From an uncultured Selenomonas sp. (lineage in GTDB: Bacteria; Bacillota; Negativicutes; Selenomonadales; Selenomonadaceae): a DNA stretch of 64,000 nucleotides. The stretch spans positions 1 through 64,000 of the forward strand of contig CAMVGU010000018.1 in the NCBI GenBank assembly GCA_947167105.1, in the 5' to 3' direction. Made by a program: the position numbers and the translations under genes. A model generated the notes under the pieces. It did not search any database and was not told the origin of the DNA. It saw nothing but the letters and a program-made list of their open reading frames with translations. Each line of letters begins with the position of its first letter. Within the stretch, counting starts at the first letter, position 1. Shown piece after piece: positions 34,263 to 43,011 of this stretch.

Positions 34263-34652
34263 ATGGGTAGAGGACGTAACCTGCTGGAAATCTTTCGCTT
34301 CCTCCTGGCGGGCGGTAGCTGCCTCCTGCTGGAGCTGGGAGCGCTTTATACACTGACCGAGGCCGCAGGATTGCATTATATGTATTCGGCAGCCCTGGCC
34401 TTTACCTTGTCTGTGATTGTGAACTACCTTATGTGCCGCTACTGGGTCTTCCAAGGGGCCAGGCAGCAAAGCGCGAAGGCGGCGGCAATCTTTATAGGTT
34501 CCAGTCTGGCTGGCCTGGGCCTGAACCAACTGTGCATGTGGCTCTTTGTTGAGCTGGCAGGGCTGTGGTATATGGCGGCGAAGCTCTTAGCCGCTGCCGT
34601 GGTTACAGTCTGGAACTATGTGTTGAAAAGGTATGCCCTGACAAGCGTGTGA
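34263..34652 (+). CDS. GtrA-family membrane protein
   Basis: A 129-residue protein with four predicted membrane helices and the GtrA-family start (FRFLLAGGSCLLLELGALY) and NYLMCRYWVF core. GtrA-like proteins are thought to flip or present lipid-linked sugars for glycan side-chain modification. No clear Shine-Dalgarno precedes the ATG. It is the first gene of the glycan locus and has its own terminator. Confidence 0.85.
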   Translation: MGRGRNLLEIFRFLLAGGSCLLLELGALYTLTEAAGLHYMYSAALAFTLSVIVNYLMCRYWVFQGARQQSAKAAAIFIGSSLAGLGLNQLCMWLFVELAGLWYMAAKLLAAAVVTVWNYVLKRYALTSV

Positions 34653-34675
34653 ACAATGTTTTATAGGGATTTCCA

Positions 34676-34704
34676 GGCACCGGCTTCGGCTGGGGCCTTT
34701 TCTT
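34676..34704 (+). terminator. terminator after the GtrA gene
   Basis: GGC.CCGGC-TTCG-GCTGG.GCC stem followed by TTTTCTT. Confidence 0.65.
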
Positions 34705-34706
34705 CA

Positions 34707-34735
34707 TTGTTTTCAACAGTTGGTTATGTTATACT
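34707..34735 (+). promoter_or_regulatory. promoter of the glycosyltransferase cluster
   Basis: TTGTTT and TATACT boxes with 17-bp spacing, about 45 bases before the WbaP-type gene. It probably drives the run from 34.8 kb onward. Confidence 0.6.
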
Positions 34736-34777
34736 TTGAGGAGTTATATGTTATTGTAGAAAGGAAATCGGCGAACA

Positions 34778-36250
34778 ATGGTACGGAAACAGACAGACGA
34801 TAAAACCGATTTGCAGGATGTGCGCCTGTCTTCCAGGGAAAGACATTCTCACGCTTTTCTGCCATTGCTGCTTATAGCCGGGGACTATCTGGCGGTAGTG
34901 CTGGCGGAAACCATGGCCTTGTACTTGCGGCGCTTCCTGCCATGTCTTCCCACCCCTGATTTCAACATACCCAATATATATTTTTACATAATAGTTCCGG
35001 TTATCTTCATTTGTTTCCTGCATGTCATGCGGACATACTTGCCCACCGTGGCTTTCTGGCAGTTGGCCAGAAATGTTTTTTATGCTGTGCTCTATTCCAT
35101 ACTGATGATCCTGATGCTTATGTACTTTGGCAAGGTTTCAGCGGTAGTGTCCAGACTCTTTGTGGGTTTTACCTGGCTTTTCAGCTTCAATCTGATCCTG
35201 GTAATCCGCTATTTGGTGAAGCGCTTCCTGAACAGCCACGGCCTGCTGCAGATTCCCGTGCTCTTTGTGGGAGCGGGCAGGACGGCGGAGCTGGTGCTGA
35301 AATCCTTTCGCCATGATGCGGGCTATGGGTACAGGATAATAGGGTTCGTGGATGACAATCCCGTGTCCGAGCAGCTTGCGAAGAATTATCCCATTCTGGG
35401 AGGGTTTGCCGATGCAGAGCGGATAGTCAAAGAAACAGCCGTGGACTATGTGATCATCACAGCCCCCGGCCTTTCCAATGCAGAAATGCTGACCATGGTG
35501 GACAGGTTGCAGCCATATGTGAAGCATCTCTCCTTTGTGCCGGACTTCATCGGCCTGCCGGTGGGCAATCTGGAAGTAAGTTCCCTGGTGGATGAGAGCA
35601 TGCTGGTAATAGGGGTGCGGAACAACCTGGCTTCAGCGTGGAACCGCGCCCTGAAGCGTGTCTTTGACTTAACCATGTCCCTGCTGGGCATGGTGGTGGC
35701 AGTGCCGCTGGGGCTGCTCATTGCTCTGGCTATTTACATCGACAGCCCCGGTCCGGTGATTTTTGCCCATTTGCGCATAGGCCAGAATAGGAAGGTTTTC
35801 CCCTGCTATAAGTTCCGCACTATGGTGCCGGATGCTGAGGTGAGACTCAGGGAATATCTGCTGGAGCATCCAGAAGCGGAAGCCGAATGGCAGAACTCCT
35901 TCAAGCTGAAAGAGGATCCACGCATTACCAGGGTGGGGCATTTTCTCAGGAAAACCAGTCTGGACGAGCTGCCGCAACTCTTGAATGTGCTGAAGGGTGA
36001 AATGAGCCTGGTGGGGCCTCGCCCTATCGTGCGTCGGGAAATCATCAAGTACGGAGAGTATTTCCGGGATTTTGTCCTGGTGCCTCCCGGCATCACCGGT
36101 ATGTGGCAGGTGAATGGGCGCAGCGATACCACCTATGACGAGCGTGTGCGCATGGATTCCTGGTATGTACGGAACTGGTCTGTGTGGATTGATCTGGTGT
36201 ATCTGCTGAAGACGGTCAGGGTCGTAGTCAGTGGCAGGGGGGCGTATTAG
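34778..36250 (+). CDS. undecaprenyl-phosphate sugar phosphotransferase (WbaP-type)
   Basis: A 490-residue polyprenyl-phosphate hexose-1-phosphate transferase that starts lipid-linked glycan assembly. Five N-terminal membrane helices and a CoA-binding-like cytoplasmic domain (VLFVGAGRTAELVLKSF) are followed by a membrane re-entrant helix and the catalytic domain with IDSPGPVIF, CYKFRTM, DELPQLLNVLKGEMSLVGPRP and PGITGMWQVNGRS. Length and layout match the long WbaP/WcaJ forms. The sugar (glucose or galactose phosphate) cannot be read from the sequence. AAAGGAAA precedes the ATG. Confidence 0.93.
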   Translation: MVRKQTDDKTDLQDVRLSSRERHSHAFLPLLLIAGDYLAVVLAETMALYLRRFLPCLPTPDFNIPNIYFYIIVPVIFICFLHVMRTYLPTVAFWQLARNVFYAVLYSILMILMLMYFGKVSAVVSRLFVGFTWLFSFNLILVIRYLVKRFLNSHGLLQIPVLFVGAGRTAELVLKSFRHDAGYGYRIIGFVDDNPVSEQLAKNYPILGGFADAERIVKETAVDYVIITAPGLSNAEMLTMVDRLQPYVKHLSFVPDFIGLPVGNLEVSSLVDESMLVIGVRNNLASAWNRALKRVFDLTMSLLGMVVAVPLGLLIALAIYIDSPGPVIFAHLRIGQNRKVFPCYKFRTMVPDAEVRLREYLLEHPEAEAEWQNSFKLKEDPRITRVGHFLRKTSLDELPQLLNVLKGEMSLVGPRPIVRREIIKYGEYFRDFVLVPPGITGMWQVNGRSDTTYDERVRMDSWYVRNWSVWIDLVYLLKTVRVVVSGRGAY

Positions 36251-36254
36251 GGCA

Positions 36255-37016
36255 TTGAACATAAAGGTGATGGTAGCAGCTCATAAACACTACTGGATGC
36301 CATCGGATAAGGTTTATTTGCCGATGCACGTAGGGGCAGCGGGTAAAAAGTCCCTTTCTCCTGGCTGGCAAAGAGATGATGAGGGTGAAAATATTTCTCA
36401 TCTTAATCCGTATTATTGTGAACTTACTGCGCTTTATTGGGCATGGAAAAACCTTGAGGCTGATTACATTGGCCTGTGCCATTATAGGCGATATTTTGGA
36501 CATCGCATGTTATATGGCAATTTGGCAAAGAAACGGGAAGCTATCTTTTCCAAAAGTGATTATGCACGACTTTTGGGAGTAGCTGATGTAATAGTGCCAA
36601 AGAAACGCAACTATTATGTGGAGACAGTTTACGGCCAATATGCTCATGCCCATAGAGCTTCCGACCTTGAGAACGTTAAGTGTATTATTGCCAGTAGATG
36701 TCCTGAGTATTTGCCTTGCTGGGACACTGTTATGAACGGACGCAGCTTGCATATTCTTAATATGTTTGTGATGAGCCGTAAAAGTTTATGCGCATACTGT
36801 GAGTGGCTGTTTCCTATTATAGATGAATTTGCTGGCCATTTTGATAAGACCGATCCCTATAAGGCGAGGCTGTTTGGTTTTGTGGCAGAGCGGCTGTTCA
36901 ATGTTTGGCTGGTGGGGCAAGAGCTTAGTGTGGCAGAGGCACCGGTGGTTATGCTGGAGCCAGTCAACTGGTTTAAGAAGGGCGGAAACTTTCTAAGGCG
37001 AAAATTTGGTCTGTGA
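36255..37016 (+). CDS. DUF4422 glycosyltransferase
   Basis: A 253-residue protein of the DUF4422 family, common in capsule and O-antigen loci: IKVMVAAHKHYWMP at the start, NPYYCELTALYWAWKNL, IGLCHYRRYF and VIVPKKRNY. The start is most likely TTG at 36255, which yields the family's usual N-terminus; it lies 4 bases after the previous stop with a G-rich ribosome-binding site (AGGGGGG). The coding sequence is clearly more A/T-rich than the housekeeping genes to the left, as are the next four genes, which suggests import of this block. Confidence 0.82.
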   Translation: MNIKVMVAAHKHYWMPSDKVYLPMHVGAAGKKSLSPGWQRDDEGENISHLNPYYCELTALYWAWKNLEADYIGLCHYRRYFGHRMLYGNLAKKREAIFSKSDYARLLGVADVIVPKKRNYYVETVYGQYAHAHRASDLENVKCIIASRCPEYLPCWDTVMNGRSLHILNMFVMSRKSLCAYCEWLFPIIDEFAGHFDKTDPYKARLFGFVAERLFNVWLVGQELSVAEAPVVMLEPVNWFKKGGNFLRRKFGL

Positions 37017-37025
37017 AAATGCAGG

Positions 37026-37988
37026 ATGGTGTGTTGTAAAAAAATGGTGGCTTGCAGTGAAGAGAGAATCGCTGTTGTAGTGGTAACGTATAACAGATGC
37101 GGGCTATTGAGAGAAAATATCGAAGCCCTGCAGAAGCAGAGTTTCTGTGGGAATTATGATGTAATCATAGTGGATAATGCCAGTAATGACGGAACTGATT
37201 TGATGATAAACAACCTGCTCAGGGAGCGGGATGCTGCAGAATCAACGGGGCTGATATATCAGAACACGGGAGCCAATCTTGGCGGTGCCGGTGGTTTTCA
37301 ATATGGCGTGAAATGGGCAGCGGAACATGGATATGGATATATATGGATGATGGATGATGATTGCATGCCTGAGCCGGATGCCTTAGAAAAGCTCTGGGAA
37401 GCTCATCTGCGGCTGGAGGGACAGTATGGTTGGCTTTCCAGTCAAGTGCGCTGGAAGGATGGCAGTATTTGTACTATGAATGTACAGAGGCGTACCTTGG
37501 TAGCTAATGTCAAAGATTGGCGGTCATCGCTGGTTCCCTGCGCCATGGCTTCTTTTGTTTCATTATTCCTGCCTATGTCCGTTGTCAGGCAGGTGGGATT
37601 GCCTATCAAGGAGTTTTTTATCTGGACTGATGACTGGGAGTATACCAGGCGAATATCACGACGCTATCCATGTTATTTGGTTAATCCCAGCGTGGTTGTA
37701 CACAAAACTGCAGCTAATTTGCCGGCTAACTTGGCTAGGGATAGCCTGGAGCGACTGCCAAGGTACAGATTTCTTTACCGTAACGATGTTTATCTGTATA
37801 GAAGAGAAGGGCTCTTTGGTTTGTGCTATGAGCTGGCTCGCTTAGGAGTCCATGTCTTAAGAGTGCTGTCAGAGGGAAAGGATAACAAGCTGCAGCGAAT
37901 TTCCATGCTGGTGCAGGGTACCTGGTCGGGGTTGTTTTTTTATCCCGCTATAGAATTTTCTGACAGTGGAGAAAAAAATAATGATTAG
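37026..37988 (+). CDS. glycosyltransferase family 2
   Basis: A 320-residue GT-A fold enzyme. It has AVVVVTYNRCGLLRENIEAL at the start, VDNASNDGT, NLGGAGGF and the metal-binding acidic triplet MMDDDCMPEP near residue 112. The GGAGGF pattern and DDD motif recall galactofuranosyl- and rhamnosyl-transferase-like members. Two ATGs (37026 and 37044) could serve as start; neither has a strong ribosome-binding site. It overlaps the next gene by 8 bases. Confidence 0.85.
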   Translation: MVCCKKMVACSEERIAVVVVTYNRCGLLRENIEALQKQSFCGNYDVIIVDNASNDGTDLMINNLLRERDAAESTGLIYQNTGANLGGAGGFQYGVKWAAEHGYGYIWMMDDDCMPEPDALEKLWEAHLRLEGQYGWLSSQVRWKDGSICTMNVQRRTLVANVKDWRSSLVPCAMASFVSLFLPMSVVRQVGLPIKEFFIWTDDWEYTRRISRRYPCYLVNPSVVVHKTAANLPANLARDSLERLPRYRFLYRNDVYLYRREGLFGLCYELARLGVHVLRVLSEGKDNKLQRISMLVQGTWSGLFFYPAIEFSDSGEKNND

Positions 37989-39045
37989 GCAAAGCTCATT
38001 GGCTGACTGTGATAAGGCATCCCAGTCAGAATGCCGCCATCAGGGTTCAAGCTTGGTTATTGTTTTGATGAGCACTTACAATGGGGAGAAATTCCTGCAA
38101 CAGCAGTTAGAGTCAATTTTTAGACAAAGCCGGCCCGTCGATAGGGTCATCATAGCCGATGACGGGTCTACAGATGGTACATGCAGTCTGATTAAAGGCT
38201 TTATTTCCGCTCATGGCTTGGAAGAGCGCTGGCAGTTGCAGAAAAGGAAGGAGAATTTGGGCTGGCGTCGCTCTTTCTTTGAACTGCTTGGTACGGTAAA
38301 TGATGATAATGCAATAGTTTTGTTCAGCGATCAGGATGATATCTGGCTGCAAGGGCGCGTGGAACATACTGCTAGTATTATGGGGGGACATCCTGAGATT
38401 CTCTGTCTGGGCTGTCGTTGGCAGACTTTTGATTCTGGCAGCGTGAAATTAGCAGCGATTAAATCAAAAGGCACCGGTGAGATATATCGTCCCCAAAGCT
38501 ACTTTGAGATTTATGAAGGTGAGGCACAAAGCGGCTGCTTGCTGGCTTGCCGGGGGAAGCTGCTGAGAATTATAAGACAAAATGCAGCAAAAGAAAGGGC
38601 GGCTGACAGGATGCCGCCTTACGACATGTATTTGAGCAGATATGCTTTTTTCCTGGGCGGCTACTATGCGGTAGATGCTGTCTGGCATCTTCACCGCTTT
38701 CACAGCAGCAATGCAACTGCTAACAGGCAGATGGCATCTGCACCTAAGGGCCAAGGAACACAGATGGAAAGGCGGGCTTTCTGTCAGGAAGATTGCAAAG
38801 TTCTTCTGGGACTGCTGCCGCTGATTGAGAACCAGCATTTAAGCACAAAAGATTTGCTGGAGGCAATTGCCTGGAATGAGGCCAGACTTGGCTTCATGGA
38901 CGCTGGCAAGATGGGGTCATGGTTGCAGGCTGTGCGTATTTGCTGCAAAAAAGGACATCCTCTCATTCAGGTGGCAGGAGACTTATGCTATCGTCTGGGC
39001 ATCCAGAAAATAGCCGGCAGGTTGCTGCATTTTTTTATGAAGTGA
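37981..39045 (+). CDS. glycosyltransferase family 2
   Basis: A 354-residue GT-A enzyme with SLVIVLMSTYNGEKFLQQQLESI, ADDGSTDGT and SDQDDIWL, the rhamnosyltransferase-like pattern of O-antigen loci. The start at 37981 is preferred to a GTG 15 bases upstream because GTGGAG then sits as the ribosome-binding site. The stop of the preceding gene lies inside it, so the two are probably coupled. Confidence 0.85.
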   Translation: MIRQSSLADCDKASQSECRHQGSSLVIVLMSTYNGEKFLQQQLESIFRQSRPVDRVIIADDGSTDGTCSLIKGFISAHGLEERWQLQKRKENLGWRRSFFELLGTVNDDNAIVLFSDQDDIWLQGRVEHTASIMGGHPEILCLGCRWQTFDSGSVKLAAIKSKGTGEIYRPQSYFEIYEGEAQSGCLLACRGKLLRIIRQNAAKERAADRMPPYDMYLSRYAFFLGGYYAVDAVWHLHRFHSSNATANRQMASAPKGQGTQMERRAFCQEDCKVLLGLLPLIENQHLSTKDLLEAIAWNEARLGFMDAGKMGSWLQAVRICCKKGHPLIQVAGDLCYRLGIQKIAGRLLHFFMK

Positions 39046-39049
39046 TAAA

Positions 39050-39919
39050 GTGAGATTGTATTGTGGAGTGGATTTACAATTGTTTGTGGCTGGTGCTGTC
39101 ATTTTATACCATCCTGACGGTGAGGTATTAGGCAATATAAAGACATATCTGCCCGGTCTCGATGTTTTATATGTTTTAGATAACTCTGAAAAAGCGGAAG
39201 AAACACTAAAAGCAGGATTGCAAATGGAGACGAAGGTAGAATATATTTTTTTCGGCGAGAATAGGGGCATAGCTGCGGCGCTGAATTATGCACTGGCGTT
39301 ATTGCCGGAGGATAGCATCCTGTTGACCATGGATCAGGACAGCAGTTTTGTGCAGGATGATGGTTTGAAATATTTGCATAAAACGAAAGAAATTTTGCAG
39401 GACAGACCGGAGGTGGCCATGTGTGCAGTAAATTATAGGGACTTTGGAGAGATACGTTTTTCTGGTACTGGTTGGGAGGATGTGCAGGCTGCCATCACTT
39501 CAGGCTGTGTCGTCCGCACCGTTGCAGCAAGAAAAATTGGCGGATTCGATGAAAGGCTTTTCATTGATGAAGTAGATATAGATTTCAGTCTTCGTCTTGC
39601 AAAGGCAGGATTTAGGATATGGCGCAGCAATGATGTAGTTATGGAGCATCACATCGGCTGTTCGGAACGCAAGACCTTCCTCTGGAAAAGGCCGGTGGTG
39701 CATCACCATGTGCCGTTGCGAAAATATTATATAGCCAGAAATCGCATCTATATGATGAGAAAACATTCAGAACTTTTTGGAATATATTTCAAACTGCTAT
39801 TGAAGTCTGTTCTGCTGGTTTTTTTGTATGAACGTGATAAAACGAACAAGCTGATTGCCATTATACATGGCATGTGGGATGGCTTGACGGGGCGTATGGG
39901 CAAGTTCGATGGGGCATAG
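39050..39919 (+). CDS. glycosyltransferase family 2 (rhamnosyltransferase-like)
   Basis: A protein of up to 289 residues with VAGAVILYHPDGEVLGNI, NRGIAAALNYAL, TMDQDSSF and FIDEVDIDFSLRLAKAGF, matching WbbL/RfbF-like rhamnosyltransferases. The start is uncertain: the GTG at 39050 has a weak ribosome-binding site, and a TTG near 39080 preceded by GTGGAG gives a more typical N-terminus. It is tightly linked to the preceding transferase. Confidence 0.83.
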   Translation: MRLYCGVDLQLFVAGAVILYHPDGEVLGNIKTYLPGLDVLYVLDNSEKAEETLKAGLQMETKVEYIFFGENRGIAAALNYALALLPEDSILLTMDQDSSFVQDDGLKYLHKTKEILQDRPEVAMCAVNYRDFGEIRFSGTGWEDVQAAITSGCVVRTVAARKIGGFDERLFIDEVDIDFSLRLAKAGFRIWRSNDVVMEHHIGCSERKTFLWKRPVVHHHVPLRKYYIARNRIYMMRKHSELFGIYFKLLLKSVLLVFLYERDKTNKLIAIIHGMWDGLTGRMGKFDGA

Positions 39920-39924
39920 GGATA

Positions 39925-39953
39925 TTGCTTATAGGCTGGTTTTGTGTTAGACT
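39925..39953 (+). promoter_or_regulatory. possible internal promoter in the glycan cluster
   Basis: TTGCTT and TAGACT boxes with a 17-bp spacer, in a 190-base gap between transferase genes. Confidence 0.4.
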
Positions 39954-39974
39954 GAGACTATTTGGTGAGATGAA

Positions 39975-40097
39975 ATGCGCTATATCAAGTCGGTTTATGG
40001 CTTCCTGCAAGCTCTGGTGCAGAGTCATCAGATTATTAGCAGCTTAATGGCCGCAACTGAGATTGTCCGTCAGAAAGCCGATAGCGATATGCTGTAA
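39975..40097 (+). CDS. possible 40-residue small protein
   Basis: A frame MRYIKSVYGFLQALVQSHQ... of 40 codons fills most of the gap before the aminotransferase gene and follows a candidate promoter. A weak GGTGAGATG ribosome-binding site precedes it. No family is recognised; it may be a real small protein or only a leader. Confidence 0.3.
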   Translation: MRYIKSVYGFLQALVQSHQIISSLMAATEIVRQKADSDML

Positions 40098-40144
40098 CAT
40101 TTGCCAGTCAGTTGCAAGATTTCTTATGCGGGAGGAATTTGGAC

Positions 40145-41266
40145 ATGGAGAAATTGGCTGATCCTGTTTATGTCACGCAAGCTATTTTGCCGCCCAGACA
40201 TGAATATGAGAGATACCTGGATAGAATCTGGCAGTCGCATATCCTTACTAATAATGGTGCGCTTCATGAGGAGCTGGAGTCACGCCTTAAAGAATTTTTG
40301 GGAGTGAAGAATGTTACTTTACTGGTTAATGGTCATTCAGCGTTGGACGTGGCTTTTAAAGCGTTGCACTTGTCAGGTGAGGCCATTACAACGCCATTTA
40401 CCTTTGCTTCTACTACCCATGCTATTGTTATGAATGGGTTGACACCGGTTTTTGCTGACATAAAATTATCTGATTATACTATTGATGAAGAATGTGTGGA
40501 GACTCTGATAACGCCGCGTACTTCTGCTATTGTTGCTGTGCATGTATATGGATATCCCTGCGCGGTGGAGGCTTTGGCCCGTATTGCTGAGAAGCATAAT
40601 CTGGCCCTGGTATATGACGCAGCTCACGCTTTTGGAGTGAAAGTAAACGGGCAGCCCATCTGCACTTTTGGAGATGTATCCATGCTCTCATTTCACGCTA
40701 CGAAAGTTTTTAATACGATCGAAGGAGGGGCGTTACTGACCGGAAATGCTGCTTTGGCGCGAAGTTTCAATCTGTGCAAGAATTTTGGCATCACAGGCCC
40801 GGAGCATGTAGAGGCTGTGGGGGTGAATGCCAAGATGAATGAGTTTCAGGCTGCTATGGGACTGGCAAATCTTCCGCATTTGGCAGAAGAGATGGAAAAA
40901 CGCCGCCGTATCACAGAGATTTACAGAGAAGGGCTGGCAGAGGTGCCAGGGTTGCGTACCATGTCTGACTTGCCGGGGATTGAGCATAACTATGCCTATT
41001 TCCCCTTGCTTGTGGATGAGAAGGAATTCGGACTTACCCGTGATGAACTTTTCAACTATTTGGGGGTCAGAAACGTATTTACTCGCAAGTATTTCTATCC
41101 CTTGACTGTAGATTATGAGTGCTTCAAAGGGCAATATGATTATCTGCCTTTGCCCCATGCACGTTATGTAGCTAAGCGGATTATGACTTTGCCGCTTTAC
41201 GGTGCTTTGCCCTCTGAGGTAGCAGAGCGCATTGTCAGCTTTATCAGGGAGGCAGCAGGAAAGTAA
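40145..41266 (+). CDS. DegT/DnrJ/EryC1-family sugar aminotransferase
   Basis: A 373-residue PLP-dependent enzyme that transaminates a nucleotide-linked keto-sugar, giving an amino sugar. It shows TTPFTFASTTHAI, VYDAAHAFG for the cofactor-binding Asp, and SFHATKVFNTIEGGALLT, in which the Lys forms the Schiff base. Length is normal. GGGAGG lies about 9 nt before the ATG at 40145; the frame is open 11 codons earlier. No dehydratase or epimerase genes for the sugar precursor are in the window. Confidence 0.9.
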   Translation: MEKLADPVYVTQAILPPRHEYERYLDRIWQSHILTNNGALHEELESRLKEFLGVKNVTLLVNGHSALDVAFKALHLSGEAITTPFTFASTTHAIVMNGLTPVFADIKLSDYTIDEECVETLITPRTSAIVAVHVYGYPCAVEALARIAEKHNLALVYDAAHAFGVKVNGQPICTFGDVSMLSFHATKVFNTIEGGALLTGNAALARSFNLCKNFGITGPEHVEAVGVNAKMNEFQAAMGLANLPHLAEEMEKRRRITEIYREGLAEVPGLRTMSDLPGIEHNYAYFPLLVDEKEFGLTRDELFNYLGVRNVFTRKYFYPLTVDYECFKGQYDYLPLPHARYVAKRIMTLPLYGALPSEVAERIVSFIREAAGK

Positions 41267-41355
41267 CCAGAATCAGTGAAACCAGCTTTGGCTCAGGTGG
41301 CTATGGCTCCAATAGCGATCAGAAGATGGAATGGTGAGGGCAAGGTGACAATAAA

Positions 41356-43011
41356 TTGCGGGAAAAAGAGAGATTGAGGCGGGCTTGGCGCATCTACAAG
41401 GATGAGGGTCTGGCGGGAGTTCTGAAACGGGTTCGCAAACGTATGCAAGGGAACGAGCCTAAAACAGCGGATGTGGGACAGGTTTATGAAAAACTGCAGC
41501 GGGACAAGGCACCGGCATACATGAAATGGCTGGCAGATGAACGTCCGACTGCAAAAGAGCTGGATTTGCAGCGTGCCGCTGTATTTAAGAGGAATCCTTT
41601 CTTTAGTATTGTGGTGCCCACTTATAATGTGAAGCCCGTTTATCTGAATGAATTGGTAGGGTCCTTGCTGTCTCAGACTTACGCTCATTGGGAATTGCTG
41701 CTGGCTGATGGCGGCAGCACCTCAGAGGAGGCAAAGGCGGCCTTATCTGTCCTTCCGTCCAGGGACAGCCGCATTCATGTCATGTGGCTGCCACAGAATC
41801 AGGGAATTTCCGGCAACACCAATCAAGCTATTAAAGCTGCCCAGGGTGATTACCTGGCTTTTTCTGACCACGATGATTTTTGGGAGCCGGATGCTCTGTA
41901 CTGGGCAGCCAAGGCTATTGATGAACAGGAAGCAGACCTTATATATACGGATGAAGATAAGGTGGATGAGCATTCGCAGGTTTTTTATGAGCCGCATCTG
42001 AAGCCGGATTACTCTCCGGAAACACTATGCGCGGCTAATTATATCAATCATTTGACCATTGTTTCGCGTCATGTGCTTGATAAGGCCGGCCTTCTTGATC
42101 CGGCGTTTGACGGCTCCCAGGATCATGAATTGGTGCTCAGAGTGGTGGATGCTACAGTACCGGAGAAGATTGTGCATGTGCCCAGAGTTCTTTACCATTG
42201 GCGTCAGTTCAGCCAGTCCATGTCCAAGCAGAGGCTGGAGGTATGTCAGGCAGCGGGAAGAAGGGCTGTCAGCGAGCACCTGGTAAGAATTGGGCAGCCG
42301 GCGACTATCTTGCAGGCGCATGGCTATCGTCTTGAAGCAGCAAAAGATGAAGATTTGGTCTCGGTTATCTATGCTTCAGGGGGTGATATGAAGGATTTTT
42401 CACACATATGGGGTGAGAAACTTTCCTACTCATCACTGGAATATGTGCAGGCGACCAGAAGTGGCGGCCTTTATAGAAGCCTGAATGAAGCTGCGTCCAA
42501 GGCCGGCGGGAAATATCTGCTTTTCGTGGCAGGCAGCAGCGAGCCGATGTCGGCAGAGCTCATACAAGAATTGCTGGTATATGCAAAAAAAACGGATATA
42601 GGTGCAGTGGGAGGCAAGGTATTCCTGCCGGACGGGCAGCGTATTTATGCCACTGATTATATACTGGGAAAGGAACCAAAACTTCATTTTTATGGACACC
42701 ATCGCGATGTTATCGGCAAGGGCGGATTGGAGCGTATTGCCCGCAATGTCAGCGCCTTGCCTTTAGCTCTGCTTATGGTGCGCAGAGAATTATTTTTTGA
42801 GGCGGGAGGCTTTAAGAAGGACTTCCAGGAATCCTTCGGAGAGGTAGATTTCTGCCTGCGCCTGCTGGCAGGTAATAAGCGCAATGTCTTTACTCCATTT
42901 GCCGAGCTGCGCCTGGAAAAAGAACCGGCGGTGCTGGCAGAAGACAGGCGGCTGCTGCAGGAGTTGTACCCACAGATGCATGAGAGATATTATGGGGAGG
43001 AAATCGTGTGA
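41356..43011 (+). CDS. two-domain glycosyltransferase family 2 protein
   Basis: A 551-residue protein. Residues about 80-310 form a full GT-A domain (FFSIVVPTYNVKPVYLNELV, LADGGSTSEEA, FSDHDDFWEPDALYW, YTDEDKVD). Residues about 330-540 look like a second, degenerate transferase domain with GAVGGKVF and EVDFCLRLLAG but no clear DxD. The start is a TTG preceded by AAGGTG at 9 nt. It overlaps the next gene by 4 bases. Confidence 0.82.
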   Translation: MREKERLRRAWRIYKDEGLAGVLKRVRKRMQGNEPKTADVGQVYEKLQRDKAPAYMKWLADERPTAKELDLQRAAVFKRNPFFSIVVPTYNVKPVYLNELVGSLLSQTYAHWELLLADGGSTSEEAKAALSVLPSRDSRIHVMWLPQNQGISGNTNQAIKAAQGDYLAFSDHDDFWEPDALYWAAKAIDEQEADLIYTDEDKVDEHSQVFYEPHLKPDYSPETLCAANYINHLTIVSRHVLDKAGLLDPAFDGSQDHELVLRVVDATVPEKIVHVPRVLYHWRQFSQSMSKQRLEVCQAAGRRAVSEHLVRIGQPATILQAHGYRLEAAKDEDLVSVIYASGGDMKDFSHIWGEKLSYSSLEYVQATRSGGLYRSLNEAASKAGGKYLLFVAGSSEPMSAELIQELLVYAKKTDIGAVGGKVFLPDGQRIYATDYILGKEPKLHFYGHHRDVIGKGGLERIARNVSALPLALLMVRRELFFEAGGFKKDFQESFGEVDFCLRLLAGNKRNVFTPFAELRLEKEPAVLAEDRRLLQELYPQMHERYYGEEIV

